Shown here: positions 50,660 to 62,245 of the stretch, piece by piece | Position numbering within the stretch: position 1 is the first letter of the stretch | Layout of the letters: each line of letters opens with the position of its first letter | Assembly (NCBI GenBank): GCA_036924085.1 | Contig: JAVGWX010000013.1 | Span: 44,166,675 to 44,230,674 of the forward strand | DNA length: 64,000 nt | Source of the DNA: Ariolimax columbianus | Lineage: Eukaryota > Mollusca > Gastropoda > Stylommatophora > Arionidae | Direction of reading: 5' to 3' | Notes under the pieces: generated by a model | Database searches by the model: none | What the model was told of the DNA's origin: nothing | Seen by the model: the letters and a program-made list of their open reading frames with translations, nothing else | Translations under genes and position numbers: made by a program

Positions 50660-53600
50660 ATTAGATTGAGATGAGTCTAATGTCCGGCAGGAAAAACATA
50701 CTGGTCAGACTATCTTAGTCGGGGTCAGGTGAAACATACTGGTCAGACTATCTTAGTCGGGGTCAGGTGAAACATACTGGTCAGACTATCTTAGTCGGGG
50801 TCAGGTGAAACATACTGGTCAGACTATCTTAGTCAGGGTCAGGTGAAACATACTGGTCAGACTATCTTAGTCGGGGTCAGGTGAAACATACTGGTCAGAC
50901 TATCTTAGTCGGGGTCAGGTGAAACATACTGGTCAGACTATCTTAGTCGGGGTCAGGTGAAACATACTGGTCAGACTATCTTAGTCGGGGTCAGGTGAAA
51001 CATACTGGTCAGACTATCTTAGTCAGGGTCAGGTGAAACATACTGGTCAGACTATCTTAGTCGGGGTCAGGTGAAACATACTGGTCAGACTATCTTAGTC
51101 GGGGTCAGGTGAAACATACTGGTCAGACTATCTTAGTCGGGGTCAGGTGAAACATACTAGTCAGACTATCTTAGTCGGGGTCAGGTGAAACATACTGGTC
51201 AGACTATCTTAGTCGGGGTCAGGGGAAACATACTGGTCAGACTATCTTAGTCGGGGTCAGGTGAAACATACTGGTCAGACTATCTTAGTCGGGGTCAGGT
51301 GAAACATACTGGTCAGACTATCTTAGTCGGGGTCAGGTGAAACATACTGGTCAGACTATCTTAGTCGGGGTCAGGTGAAACATACTGGACAGACTATCTT
51401 AGTCGGGGTCAGGGGAAACATACTGGTCAGACTATCTTAGTCGGGGTCAGGTGAAACATACTGGTCAGACTATCTTAGTCGGGGTCAGGTGAAACATACT
51501 GGTCAGACTATCTTAGTCGGGGTCAGGTGAAACATACTGGTCAGACTATCTTAGTCGGGGTCAGGTGAAACATACTGGTCAGACTATCTTAGTCAGGGTC
51601 AGGTGAAACATACTGGTCAGACTATCTTAGTCGGGGTCAGGTGAAACATACTGGTCAGACTATCTTAGTCGGGGTCAGGTGAAACATACTGGTCAGACTA
51701 TCTTAGTCGGGGTCAGGTGAAACATACTAGTCAGACTATCTTAGTCGGGGTCAGGTGAAACATACTGGTCAGACTATCTTAGTCGGGGTCAGGGGAAACA
51801 TACTGGTCAGACTATCTTAGTCGGGGTCAGGTGAAACATACTGGTCAGACTATCTTAGTCGGGGTCAGGTGAAACATACTGGTCAGACTATCTTAGTCGG
51901 GGTCAGGTGAAACATACTGGTCAGACTATCTTAGTCGGGGTCAGGTGAAACATACTGGACAGACTATCTTAGTCGGGGTCAGGGGAAACATACTGGTCAG
52001 ACTATCTTAGTCGGGGTCAGGTGAAACATACTGGTCAGACTATCTTAGTCGGGGTCAGGTGAAACATACTGGTCAGACTATCTTAGTCGGGGTCAGGTGA
52101 AACATACTGGTCAGACTATCTTAGTCGGGGTCAGGTGAAACATACTGGTCAGACTATCTTAGTCGGGGTCAGGTGAAACATACTAGTCAGACTATCTTAG
52201 TCGGGGTCAGGTGAAACATACTGGTCAGACTATCTTAGTCGGGGTCAGGGGAAACATACTGGTCAGACTATCTTAGTCGGGGTCAGGTGAAACATACTGG
52301 TCAGACTATCTTAGTCGGGGTCAGGTGAAACATACTGGTCAGACTATCTTAGTCGGGGTCAGGTGAAACATACTGGTCAGACTATCTTAGTCGGGGTCAG
52401 GTGAAACATACTGGTCAGACTATCTTAGTCGGGGTCAGGTGAAACATACTGGACAGACTATCTTAGTCGGGGTCAGGGGAAACATACTGGTCAGACTATC
52501 TTAGTCGGGGTCAGGTGAAACATACTGGTCAGACTATCTTAGTCGGGGTCAGGTGAAACATACTGGTCAGACTATCTTAGTCGGGGTCAGGTGAAACATA
52601 CTGGACAGACTATGTTAGTCAGGGTCAGGTGGAACATACTGGTCAGACTATCTTAGTCGGGGTCAGGTGAAACATACTGGTCAGACTATGTTAGTCAGGG
52701 TCAGGTGAAACATACTGGTCAGACTATGTTAGTCAAGGTCGGGAACGACAAACTGATCAGACAATGTAAGTCGGGGTCAGGTGAAACATACTGGTCAGAC
52801 TATATTAGTCAGGGTCAGGTGAAACATACTGGTCAGACTATTTTAGTCAGGTTCGCGTGAAACATACTGATCAGACTAAGTTAGTCAGGGTTTAGTGAAA
52901 CATACTGGTCAGACTATGTTAGCCAGGTTTGCGGGAAACATACTGATCAGACTATGTTACGGTCAGATGATACATACTGATCAGACTAAGTTAGTCAGGG
53001 TCAGGTGAAACATATTAATCAGATTATGTTAGCGTCAGGTGAAACACACTGACCAGACTATGTTACGGTCAGGTGATACATACTGATCAGACTGAGATAG
53101 TCAGGGTCAGGTGAAACATACTGATCAGACTAAGTTAGTCAGAGTCAGATGAAACATACTGATCAGACTAAGTTAGTCAGGATCAGGTGAAACATACTGA
53201 TCAAACTAAGTTAGTCAGGGTCATGTGAAACATACTGATCAGACTAAGTTAGTCAGGCTCAGGTGAAACATACTGATCAGACTAAGTAAGTCAGGCTCAG
53301 GTGAAACATACTGATCAGACTAAGTTAGTCCGGGTCTGGTGAAACATACTGATCAGACTAAGCTAGTCAGGGTCTGGTGAAACATACTGATCAGACTAAG
53401 TTAGTCCGGGTCTGGTGAAACATACTGATCAGACTAAGTTAGTCAGGGTCTGGTGAAACATACTGATCAGACTAAGTTAGTTCGGGTCTGGTGAAACATA
53501 CTGATCTGACTAAGTTAGTCAGGCTCAGGTGAAACATACTGATCAGACTAAGTAAGTCAGGCTCAGGTGAAACATACTGATCAGACTAAGTTAGTCCGGG

Positions 53601-53990
53601 TCTGGTGAAACATACTGATCAGACTAAGCTAGTCAGGGTCTGGTGAAACATACTGATCAGACTAAGTTAGTCAGGGCCTGGTGAAACATACTGATCAGAC
53701 TAAGTTAGTCAGGGTCTGGTGAAACATACTGATCAAACTAAGTTAGTCAGGGTCTGGTGAAACATACTGATCAGACTAAGTTAGTCAGGGTCTGGTGAAA
53801 CATACTGATGAAGTCCCTACTTCACTTCCAATCGGTTCTCACTGGAAACAAACTGCGTAGTGGCAGTAACTAGGTGGGGATGAACACTGTGATTCCGGTA
53901 GTGGTAAACTTGCTGAGGAATCTCGAATTGCACCACAGCAAGGATTACTCTGGTTCCCCTTCCGAGGTACGCTTCGTGATGTGAGGAGAG
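50660..53990 (+). repeat. Repeat F copy carrying an 82-unit, 38-bp satellite with higher-order structure
   Basis: The left edge (GATGAGTCTAATGTCCGGCA) corresponds to the F head, and the right flank (53812-53990, with CTCACTGGAAAC and TGTGATTCCGGTAGTGG) corresponds to the F body. Between them lie about 82 units of TTAGTCGGGGTCAGGTGAAA plus CATACTGGTCAGACTATC. From 50.69 to 52.70 kb they are almost identical. From about 52.74 kb on they diverge to the form ACTGATCAGACTAAGTTAG. Rare variants repeat at a 570-bp offset: CTAG at 51157 and 51727, GGAC at 51387 and 51957, TTAGTCAGGG at 51021 and 51591. That is a 15-unit higher-order repeat, and a third, shorter relative follows. Confidence 0.95.
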
Positions 53991-54084
53991 CCACTGTAAC
54001 TTACCATAAAATGTCGTTAGTTTGCCCAAGTCAAATACGAGTATCATTAGTAAAAACATTCCGTTTTCATAACCCAGCCGTCAT

Positions 54085-54320
54085 TGAAAGCATCTTTAAT
54101 TACATGTCATGAAGTCTGATGACTTAAGGTCGTACTCAACTATAATTCAAGACATCACTAATTACATATCCCGAAATCTGATGACTTAAGGTCGTACTAA
54201 ATTATAATTGAAGGCATCATTAATTACATATCCCGAAATCTGATGACTTAAGGTCGTACTAAACTGCCATTGGAAGCAGTATTAATTACATATCATGGAG
54301 GCTAATCACTGAAAGTTATG
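54085..54320. repeat. 62-bp tandem repeat, about 3.5 copies
   Basis: AATTACATATCCCGAAATCT, GATGACTTAAGGTCGTACTA, then AACTATAATTGAAGGCATCATT. The landmark AATTACAT is 62 bp apart (54098, 54160). Confidence 0.9.
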
Positions 54321-54879
54321 TGATTGGTTGATAATTTCCATAACATATGATGAAGACCACTCTCTTTGTTCAGTAGTGGGGACAATCTTTTCATTTTATT
54401 GTGTCTGCTGTAATGGCGGACTTACTCGATAATTTGGACTAAAATGATGAGGTTTTGTTTAACACGTCAACATCACTCTCTCGTTCTGAGCTACATTTGG
54501 CCAGTGGCAAGACATTATCAAGACAACTGTAGATATCGCAGGATGCAGATTTTTCCTCAATGTTTATTCCCGAAGCCTTTCCCGTAAACAGGTACCCCGC
54601 AAAGATATGTAGCGATGTATGAAACAGAAATAGCAAATGCATAATGTTAATCCAGTCAGTACATACATTCAAATCAATACTGCTTGTTATTGTTATTGTT
54701 ATTGTTATTGCTGTTGATGTTGTTGTTTTAACAATTTCTTTGCACCAATTCTATAAGAGAGAAAAAACAATAAATGTAAAAGATTTACAACTAAAGTTAT
54801 AATAAAAATGTAAGCATATTGAAAAGTCACGTAAATAATTTGCAATATAAAGGGTAAGTTAGAGAAATAGTTTTCTAAT
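54321..54879. other. No recognised feature; (TTATTG)n patch near 54690
   Basis: AT-rich single-copy-looking sequence with a short TTATTGTTATTG run. The short minus-strand frame at 54439-54672 has no recognisable family. Confidence 0.35.
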
Positions 54880-55265
54880 ATAATATAATTAGAAAGTAAA
54901 GTTACAGAAATAGTTGTTATAATATAATGTAATTACATAGTAAAGTTACAGAAATAGTTTTATGATATAATATAATTACATAATAAAGTTACAGAAATAG
55001 TTTTATAATGTAATATAATTACACAGTAAAGTTACAGAAATAGTTTTATGATATAATATAATTACATAATAAAGTTACAGAAATAGTTTTAAAATATAAT
55101 ATAATTACATAGTAAAGTTACAGAAATAGTTTTATAATATAATATAATTACATAGTAAAGTTACAGAAATAGTTTTATAACATAATATAATTACATAGTA
55201 AAGTTACAGAAATAGTTTTATAATATAATATAATTACATAGTAGAGTTACAGAAATAGTTTTCAT
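54880..55265. repeat. 43-bp AT-rich minisatellite, about 9 copies
   Basis: The unit is AGTAAAGTTACAGAAATAGT plus TTTATAATATAATATAATTACAT split over 43 bp. Copies vary in the AATAT region. No open frame. Confidence 0.93.
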
Positions 55266-55534
55266 AATATGCGTCAGCGTAAGGCGTATTACTTATCCCA
55301 TCAAAGATATCCTGGTCACACGGACCAAAATAAGATATATGGCTGAGCCCATAGTTTAGCTTATCTAAAGAGTTACAATATGAATCAACACCACGACACG
55401 ACTTCTCACAGTAAATAACACAGCAAACACTTTCCTGTCATAACACATAACAATGCTATTTTATATGCATAACAACAAAAAACAATATTAACAAACAGAA
55501 CAACATACATCTAAACTAAATAATCATTATATAT

Positions 55535-55748
55535 ATGGATAAATTAGACTATAACAAGTTTGTTTTTTAAATACAGCCACCCACAATAACAAGAGGGCAT
55601 AGCTACAAGCTGACTAAAGAGAGGTCCAGATTAGATATTAGGAAATATTTTTTTAGTCAGAGAGTGGTGTCTGCTTAGAATGCATTGCCAGGGGAGGTAG
55701 TGGAGGCAGGGACAGTTAATGCATGTAAGAATAAATTGGATGCGCATA
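55535..55748 (+). mobile_element. L1 LINE 3' end, left part of a copy split by L2
   Basis: It matches 9130-9345: GGATAAATTAGACTATAACA, AAGAGAGGTCCAGATTAGAT and GTCTGCTTAGAATGCATTGC. It has the same TAG in place of a conserved tryptophan codon as the 9.26 kb copy. It stops at GGATGCGCATA and resumes at 56221. Confidence 0.85.
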
Positions 55749-56218
55749 TATGGGAAACCGAACATACTGGCTACACAAAAAAACGATGCCAGTTAAACAG
55801 AAGAGAGCAGGTCGTGGTCTTCAGACTTCGCACTGGTCACAATAGACTGAGGTACCACCTATTCAACAAATTGAAGATAGGTGGCACTGGCGAATGCTCG
55901 TGTGGTACCTGGAAAATGTCCGCTGAGCATTTTCTGCAAAACTGCCCGACATACGAGGATCAGAGAGAGCAGATGTAGCCATCACCAGTGGCAACACTAG
56001 ACAAGCTCTATGGTAGTGTCGACAGCATCAGGATGACCGCTGCTTTTTTCGAAAAAATAAAGGTCGACGTCTGACAGCGTAAGAATAAGAAAAAGAAGAA
56101 GAAGAAGAAGAAGAAGAAGAAGAAGAAGAAGAAGAAGAAGAAGAAGAAGAAGAAGAAGAAGAAGAAGAAGAAGAAGAAGAAGAAGAAGAAGAAGAAGAAG
56201 AAGAAGAAGAAGAAGAAA
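55749..56218 (+). mobile_element. L2 LINE 3' end inserted in L1, with long (AAG)n tail
   Basis: It reads WETEHTGYTKK, REQVVVFRLRTGHNRLRYHL, FNKLKIGGTGECSCGTWKMS and AEHFLQNCPTYEDQREQM, then the L2 end GGTCGACGTCTGACAGCG and more than 100 bp of AAG. Imperfect target duplications GATGCGCATA (55739-55748) and GATTCACATA (56219-56228) flank it, 8 of 10 matching. The AAG run is evidently the grown tail of the retrotransposon. Confidence 0.88.
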
Positions 56219-56220
56219 GA

Positions 56221-56322
56221 TTCACATAGCTTTTAGAGCAAGGTGATGTAAATGTAACTGGTTTTATACAGACTCTGCAGGGTCTTCTAAACCAGTATAA
56301 AGACGTTAAGTTAAGGTAAGTT
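56221..56322 (+). mobile_element. L1 LINE 3' end, right part of the split copy
   Basis: ACATAGCTTTTAGAGCAAGG, CAGACTCTGCAGGGTCTTC and GACGTTAAGTTAAGGTAAG complete the L1 3' UTR begun at 55535. Confidence 0.85.
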
Positions 56323-56450
56323 ATTTATGTTTAAGCACTAGCTTTTGATATATCCTCCAAACTACATAACCCAAGCTCTCGCCGCTGCACTTCCTTTATC
56401 TGCACAATCAACACACACTCACAAACTCGTCTCACACAAACACAATCGGA

Positions 56451-57070
56451 TTACGTACTCAGTCGTTCTGTGCATTCACACACAATAAGATCACCTTCAA
56501 TCAGGTGATCTGTACATCCACATACAATTGGTTCACTTATGTCAGGTGCACTGCGTCCATCGTATGGAAAAGAACTCCCCAGGTATGTGAATTCATTGGT
56601 GCACTTAACCGTCTGACCATGGACAACAATGATGTCCGGGCCGGTGCCGGAGCCAAGGTTCTGAATTTTTGTCTTGTCCCAAGATATTGATAGATCCAGG
56701 TTTGATGTTTCCAAACACAGTTTCTGGAGAAAACTGTTGCAGGGCCGCGTTGTCTGGGCGGACTAGGACTATGCCATCTGCCATGTAATGCGTGTTTGGT
56801 CCTTGACAATGCCCGGATGGCGGAATTCAAGACCGTGAAGAATCCAGTCGATGTCTCGGCAGAAAAGAGCAGGGTCAAGGACGCAACCCTGACTGACCCC
56901 TGAAGATGTTGGGAACCTGTCTGAGAAAGTGCCTCCTATGCGGACTCTGGCTCCGGTTTCCGTGTGTAGCTCTTTTATCAAGTTCAGCAGTGAAACATGA
57001 GTTCCGATTCCTTGCAGGGCTTTCCAGAGAGCGGACCTATAGACCGAATCGGATGCAGCCTTTAGATACG
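56451..57070 (-). pseudogene. LINE RT remnant (palm to connection)
   Basis: The minus strand reads HTETGARVRIGGTFSDRFPT, SSGVSQGCVLDPALFCRDID, then the next frame with an altered ADGI-type active site near 56775 and SISWDKTKIQNLGSGTGPDI, IVVHGQTVKCTNEFTYLGSS. The order matches a LINE RT. Two frameshifts and the loss of the second catalytic Asp make it dead. Its C-terminus is missing. Confidence 0.7.
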
Positions 57071-57429
57071 TAGCACAGAGGGGACGGTTGAATGTATAAT
57101 TGTTATGGATGTATCCTTTTGCTCAATTAGTGAACACACTTAGTCCGCCCTGAGAGAGGCATCCCTTCCTTCTCGATAGTCGTTTCATTCCAATCTCCTA
57201 CAATGAATGCGTGGCCGATGCTTCGATTGCCGTATCATTGTCTTATTATTGAATTTGAATAGCCCCCCCTTCCCCACCCCCACCTCTAATGATTGGCATC
57301 CAGTCCATTTCTAGAGACAATGGACTTCAGGCTAGAGAGGCGACAGCCAATTGTTGCCCTTGCTTTCGCCACACATGTTTGGAGTCTGCATTTAGTCGCA
57401 TATTGTCTTCCCCTGCCTGCAGACTAATA

Positions 57430-57905
57430 GACAAAGCCTGCCTCCAACCGGGTCTGTCTTTGACAAATTCCTCTTGAGTTGCAGGTGTTCATTTCCAAGG
57501 CCTTAATGTCACGCTTGCTAACATATGTGTAGCGGAGGTAGGGTATACCTTTTTTACGCCTGTCCGTGGTCATCTTTCCGTATAGGATATCGTTTGGTCC
57601 ATCCTCCATTCTGCACATATGACCAAGCCATCGCAAGCGACCTTGACGAGGGATCGTAACTAAGCTGACAATCTTTGCACGATCCAACACTAATTGGTAG
57701 TCACTCTGTCACTCCAAGAAATACCAAGTATGTGTCTCAGGCAGCACCAATGAAAAGTGTTTAGCCTTTTTTAAATTTCAGGCATACAATATCCATGTAT
57801 ATCTAGTAAAGAGCAGGGTACTAATAACACAGGATCTGTACACAGCTACCTTTGTGGAGATGGTCAGTATTTTGTTATTCCACACTCTGTGGGAGTCTGG
57901 CAAGT
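57430..57905 (-). pseudogene. L5-like LINE C-terminus, antisense
   Basis: In minus-strand order: degraded CLRHILGISW near 57735, VLDRAKIVSLVTIPRQGRLR, WLGHMCRMEDGPNDILYGKM and KRDIKALEMN. The RWLGH..RM.DGRIPKD.LYG...KR..G.P.LR pattern is the C-terminus of the same class as L5 (RKLGHTRRMVNGRIPKS near 31340). Because it lies 5' of the 56.4-57.1 kb RT fragment on that strand, it is a different insertion. Confidence 0.7.
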
Positions 57906-57964
57906 GCTAATGAGGCCATTCCTAATCGATTCTGCAGATCTGCGTCCAATCAAAGATTATCAGT

Positions 57965-58110
57965 GAAGATAGATCCAAGTTAGTTGAAGTGGAGCCGACA
58001 GACCTGCAGAATATGTTCCACTGTTTGTTTGTTCTACAATCATAGGCACATGTCTGTGTGTCCAATTTGTCTACTACCTCCAGATTATTATCGTTTAAGA
58101 CAATGTCTAA
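57965..58110 (-). pseudogene. L3-like LINE C-terminal scrap, antisense
   Basis: The minus strand contains NKQTVEHILQVCRLHF, nearly identical to NKQTVEHVLSVCWLHE in the 58.7-59.0 kb fragment on the other strand. The two form a loose inverted pair. Confidence 0.6.
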
Positions 58111-58149
58111 AGAATCTGCACCCTGGCCATCACTTTCGTCATTTGTACA

Positions 58150-58679
58150 TGGATGAGTTCAAACAGATCATAGGATTTTGCCAAACTTTAAGCGGGGTCT
58201 CGACTTCATCGCCTCTGGGTTTTTCCCCATTTTAGCTCGGTCTCTCTCGGCACAAAGCATCAACACCGTATCTCCAGCGATGAATCCAGGGATCTCCGGA
58301 AAAAGATTGACATCATGGACAGACCGTCGCAGTTCGAAATCGAGCCCCGGCCGTCTGAACACGAGGCAAACGGCTTGATCCCTTCGCCACAGAGACCCCC
58401 GATTGCCAAACTTTTAATGAGGATATGTAACTCGGCTTCGGTGTGGGCGACCATGACAGTCCCCACTAAAAGGCATACCAGTGGGAAAGGCACCCGGTAG
58501 AGAGAATCACTCTGTGGCAACGGATACACACACATAATGTATCATCTTCCTACAATATGTGATTCCGCAGTGAAACATAAACGCTCTTTCATTGCTGTCA
58601 ATCCTAATATCTGATCTATGTCTGCTACTCATGTATGCCACAGTCATCCCTTCTACGCAATGATAGCAATTAACTTGGA
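58150..58679. other. No recognised feature
   Basis: Short overlapping frames without family resemblance. Confidence 0.3.
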
Positions 58680-59040
58680 AGACAAATGGCAAAGAGAACA
58701 TCCAGGATCTGATACAGCAGAAGCAAACTACTCTTTGCCTAAAAAAAGATCAAGTGACAATTTTCAGACTGCGAACGGGACACTGCAGACTGAATAGTCA
58801 TCTGTTCAACAAATTACAAATTTGACACAGAGACATGTGCCCATGTGGGGAGAACAAACAAACGGTGGAACATGTTCTGTCAGTCTGTTGGCTCCACGAG
58901 AGGAGCAGAGTGACTAAATGGTCATCCCCAACCCAATTGCGAGATAAATTGTATGGTGATGAGACAAGACTGAGAAGGACCGCCAGGTCTATGAGGGAGA
59001 TAGATGCGATTATTTGAGAGCGAGCAATGAAGAAGAAGAT
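58680..59040 (+). pseudogene. L3-like LINE C-terminus
   Basis: It reads EDKWQREHPGSD, KKDQVTIFRLRTGHCRLNSH, LFNKLQI, stop, then CPCGENKQTVEHVLSVCWLH, ERSRVTKWSSPTQLRDKLYG and RTARSMREIDAII. It has the cysteine knuckle and FRLRTGH block of RNase H LINE tails and one in-frame stop. It ends in a short GAAGAAGAAG tail. Confidence 0.75.
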
Positions 59041-59161
59041 ACATTCTACAATTGCGATTAAATGATTATGTATCAAAATAAATCAATAAATCTATCGATC
59101 GAAGCAAAGAGTCGATACAAGCAGAATTAATCAAAACCTTTAAGCTGTCTGTGTAAAAAAT

Positions 59162-59560
59162 GTCTTCACCAGATCATAGTAGTCCCTTTCAGCACAGTCA
59201 CGACTGCCTATAGAATGCCTCTCCAGGTCATAGTAGCCCCTTTCAGCACAGTCATGACTGCCTATAGGATGCCTCTCCAGGTCATAGTAGCCCCTTTCAG
59301 CACAGTCATGACTGCCTATAGGATGTCTCTCCAGGTCATAGTAGCCCCTTTCAGCACAGTCATGACTGCCTATAGGATGTCTCTGCAGGTCATAGTAGCC
59401 CCTTTCAGCACAGTCATGACTGCCTATAGGATGTCTTCACCAGATCATAGTAGCCCCTTCCAGCACAGTCATGACTGCCTATAGGATGTCTTCACCAGAT
59501 CATAGTAGCCCCTTCCAGCACAGTCATGACTGCCTATAGGATGCCTCTCCAGGTCATAAG
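59162..59560. repeat. 54-bp minisatellite, about 7 copies
   Basis: The unit contains CCAGGTCATAGTAGCCCCTT, TCAGCACAGTCATGACTGCC and TATAGGATGCCTCT. The 54-bp unit gives an open 18-residue repeat (MPLQVIVAPFSTVMTAYR) without family resemblance. It is the first of three different arrays packed into 1.1 kb. Confidence 0.95.
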
Positions 59561-59689
59561 CTTGGACATCTTTAAATGGAAAACAAGCTGTTTCCCGTGC
59601 AGCAACCCCCCCCCTTTCTCCACATAATTAATTGATCCAGGCGGGACCAGCATTAACCGATACAGCCTGGAATCAGCAGCGTCGCAGGA

Positions 59690-59875
59690 GTTGCCAGAAT
59701 AGCGATACAACCCCCAATAGACTGCCTTAGGGACACCAGCTCTAGCGATACAACCACCACTAGACTGCCTTAGGGACACCAGCTCTAGCGATGGAACCAC
59801 CACTAGACTGCCTTAGGGACACCAGCTCTAGCGATACAACCACCACTAGACTGCCTTAGGGACACCAGCTCCAGA
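59690..59875. repeat. 43-bp minisatellite, about 4 copies
   Basis: GCGATACAACCACCACTAGA, CTGCCTTAGGGACACCAGCT, CTA. Unrelated in sequence to the 43-bp array at 54.9 kb. Confidence 0.93.
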
Positions 59876-59924
59876 TTTTTCCTCTGGGTTTACTCCTGAA
59901 GCAAGATATGCACTAAGTAATCCT

Positions 59925-60260
59925 TGGATAGGGCATACATTAAGGAAACATATTTATAGCTATCAAAGATAAGACATACATTAAGGAAACATATGTAAAG
60001 CTATCAAAGATAAGACATACATTAAGAAAACATATTTACAGCTATCAAAGATAGGACACATATTAAGGAAACATATTTATAGCTATCAAAGATAGGACAT
60101 ACATTAAGGAAACATATTAATAGCTATCAAAGATAGGGCATACATTAAGGAAACATATTTATAGCTATCAAAGATAAGACATACATTAAGGAAACATATT
60201 TATAGCTATCAAAGATAAGACATACATTAAGGAAACATATTTACAGCTATCAAAGACAAT
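59925..60260. repeat. 41-bp minisatellite, about 8 copies
   Basis: GATAAGACATACATTAAGGA, AACATATTTATAGCTATCAA, A. Copies alternate GATAAGACAT and GATAGGACAT/GGGCAT at the start. Confidence 0.93.
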
Positions 60261-60361
60261 CTGTACTCGGAAACGCCCAATGTAGAAGACGTCAAGGCAG
60301 AGCAAAATACAAATGGCGATGAGAGCTCGAGACAACCATGAAGGAAATAGAATAGACATTG

Positions 60362-60612
60362 AGGGACGGCGTGGGATAGTGGTTAAGTGATAGGATACGG
60401 CTCACAACCGAAGGTGCTGGGTTCGATCCCCATCACAGCACCGGCCATTACCCCGGGGAAGCAAACCCTTAGCAAATACAGGAGGAAGCAGACCCTTAAA
60501 TAAAATGCATGTTGAAGTCGGATGCACTGGGCCGACAGGCGCAAAATAAAAACCACATCTCAACGCACACCGCCATGAGGAATAGATAAATAAGGTAAAA
60601 TGAAAAAAAAAA
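60362..60612 (+). mobile_element. SINE-A, third copy
   Basis: The head GGCGTGGGATAGTGGTTAAG and B box GGTTCGATCCCC are intact. The body matches the other copies through GCCGACAGGCGCAAAATAA and AACGCACACCGCCATGAGG, ending in an A-run. A short duplication (GATAGGATAC) occurs inside the head. I could not define a target-site duplication. Confidence 0.88.
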
Positions 60613-60614
60613 CT

Positions 60615-62220
60615 GCAAAAGTTGACCCAGAACATAATGACGGCGTATATTTATTGAAAACCACGTGGAGCTAACGGGGTTTGATTGATTGATTGTTTGA
60701 TTGATCTTGTTTCTGAATTAAAATCCGAAACAGCCCATATTGTCTTAATGCGCTATCAATAATCAAACAATCTTTACTGCAAAACAGGTACTGCTGTATG
60801 GGATGAAGTGACAAAAACTTCATTGTACTAAACCGTAACATCTCTTTATCAGATGAGACGACCAGTTTCCATTCTTCACTGCTTTTTCTTTTCTGGCGGC
60901 AACGTAATGGTGAAATATGTAATTGATTGCCCTGTAAAGTTTATGACCAGAAATGTATTTCTTGGAGTTTAGTCGGTAATTTTCGGATAGTCTTGAATTT
61001 ACGGATAATTGTGTTTGAAATTATTGAGAGTGATCTACCTTTGTGTTACAAACTTCAGTACATGCAGACAGGGATACCAACGACGCTTCAAATCTGTTGT
61101 CTTTTATAACAGAACTTAACGATTGTTAGGTAATTATAGACATCCATTTCTAAGCTAGGTAATATGTAATAAGTATACAACACATTTGAAAATCAGAGGA
61201 GTTCTGAACAATATAATGAAATGAATTTCACAATCACAATGTGAAATGTCCATTTAAAATCGAATCAATCAATCGTGACGTTTGTTTGTAGCAACTACAA
61301 CTTAGATGGCCTTTTTTGATATGGCTTTGAAAATTGTAATAATTAGTCAATTTAATTTAGATATATTGAAAATGGATTCATCATTCTGATATATATGTAT
61401 TATAGTATAGTATAAGTTATAGATGAACCGTTTATTTAGAGGGCTTGCTGGTCCTCTCGTGTTCACTGTTTCTCAGATTTTCAAACATTTCACGTTTGAA
61501 TAGGATTAGGTCTATTAGTATTAACTATTATTATTATTATTGATAATCTCATAATTCTATAGACTAATGTTGTTTTTCTGCTTGATGTCTATACCTTCAG
61601 ACAAAGTTCTTGTGATGAACTCGACCGTTGTTTGGAGGGTCTCGTCAGTTCTGTGTGTAGTTTTGAGTTTAGTGCCAACTCCTTCTAAGTCATTGGGCTT
61701 GGGCCAGCGACTGTCTCTCAAGTCTCTGGTGTCTTTCTTTACCTAACTTTTCTAATTAGATCTGCTCAGCCCTGGTCGTATTGGCTGAACTAATAGACTG
61801 TAAGTTATAAATTTGATGAATGGAACCAGACTACGGACACTTTGTTTGAACAGCTCGACGAATGTGTCTCTAAGTTTTATAATCTTCTAGCACGTCTATA
61901 ATTTTATTTTTACTTTTAACAAGCTGTCAAAACAATATTAGAAATAATTTATTTTTATCGTCATTGTGTGATTGTACTTAACTGGAGGAAAATGTTATCT
62001 ATTTTGTATACGGTCTGCCATGTCATTTACAAAAATAACTGCTATGACACGCTGTGTTAAAAGTTTATATGTACATGTTATTCTATTGGTTTTCCTGTGA
62101 ACACGAATATCATTCAATGTAAGGTTGAAGTACATACAACAACTCTGTGCTCTGTAATTGTTGCTTCATTTATTTTAAATATTTGCAATTGCTTTTTTCA
62201 TGTGTGCATCGTCAAATGAT
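60615..62220. other. Repeat-poor, AT-rich sequence upstream of CPSF2
   Basis: This is the longest stretch with no recognised transposon or minisatellite. It may hold the CPSF2 promoter and 5' UTR exon, but I could not pick out a TATA box or transcription start. A (TTA)n patch lies near 61522-61540. Confidence 0.4.
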
Positions 62221-62245
62221 GGTCTTTAGTCAAGTTTGTAAAGCA
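62192..62245 (+). promoter_or_regulatory. Possible splice acceptor and short 5' leader of CPSF2
   Basis: A T-rich stretch (TTGCTTTTTTCATGTGTG) and TGATGGTCTTTAG ending near 62228 could be a 3' splice site. The leader TCAAGTTTGTAAAGCA would then lead to the ATG at 62246. Alternatively the leader simply continues upstream. Confidence 0.35.

Noticed and set aside
50660..53815. CRISPR-like array
   Set aside because: Repeats are directly contiguous with no unique spacers, and no cas-like genes exist. The context is eukaryotic.
56028..56225. Poly-serine frame
   Set aside because: AAG tail of the L2 insertion read antisense.
60362..60440. tRNA gene
   Set aside because: A and B boxes are present, but the sequence continues into a conserved SINE-A body with other copies, and a full cloverleaf is not evident.
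62147..62245. N-terminal extension of CPSF2 from an upstream ATG
   Set aside because: The conserved protein begins at MTSIIKL. The upstream residues are unlike any CPSF2 and probably lie in leader or intron.
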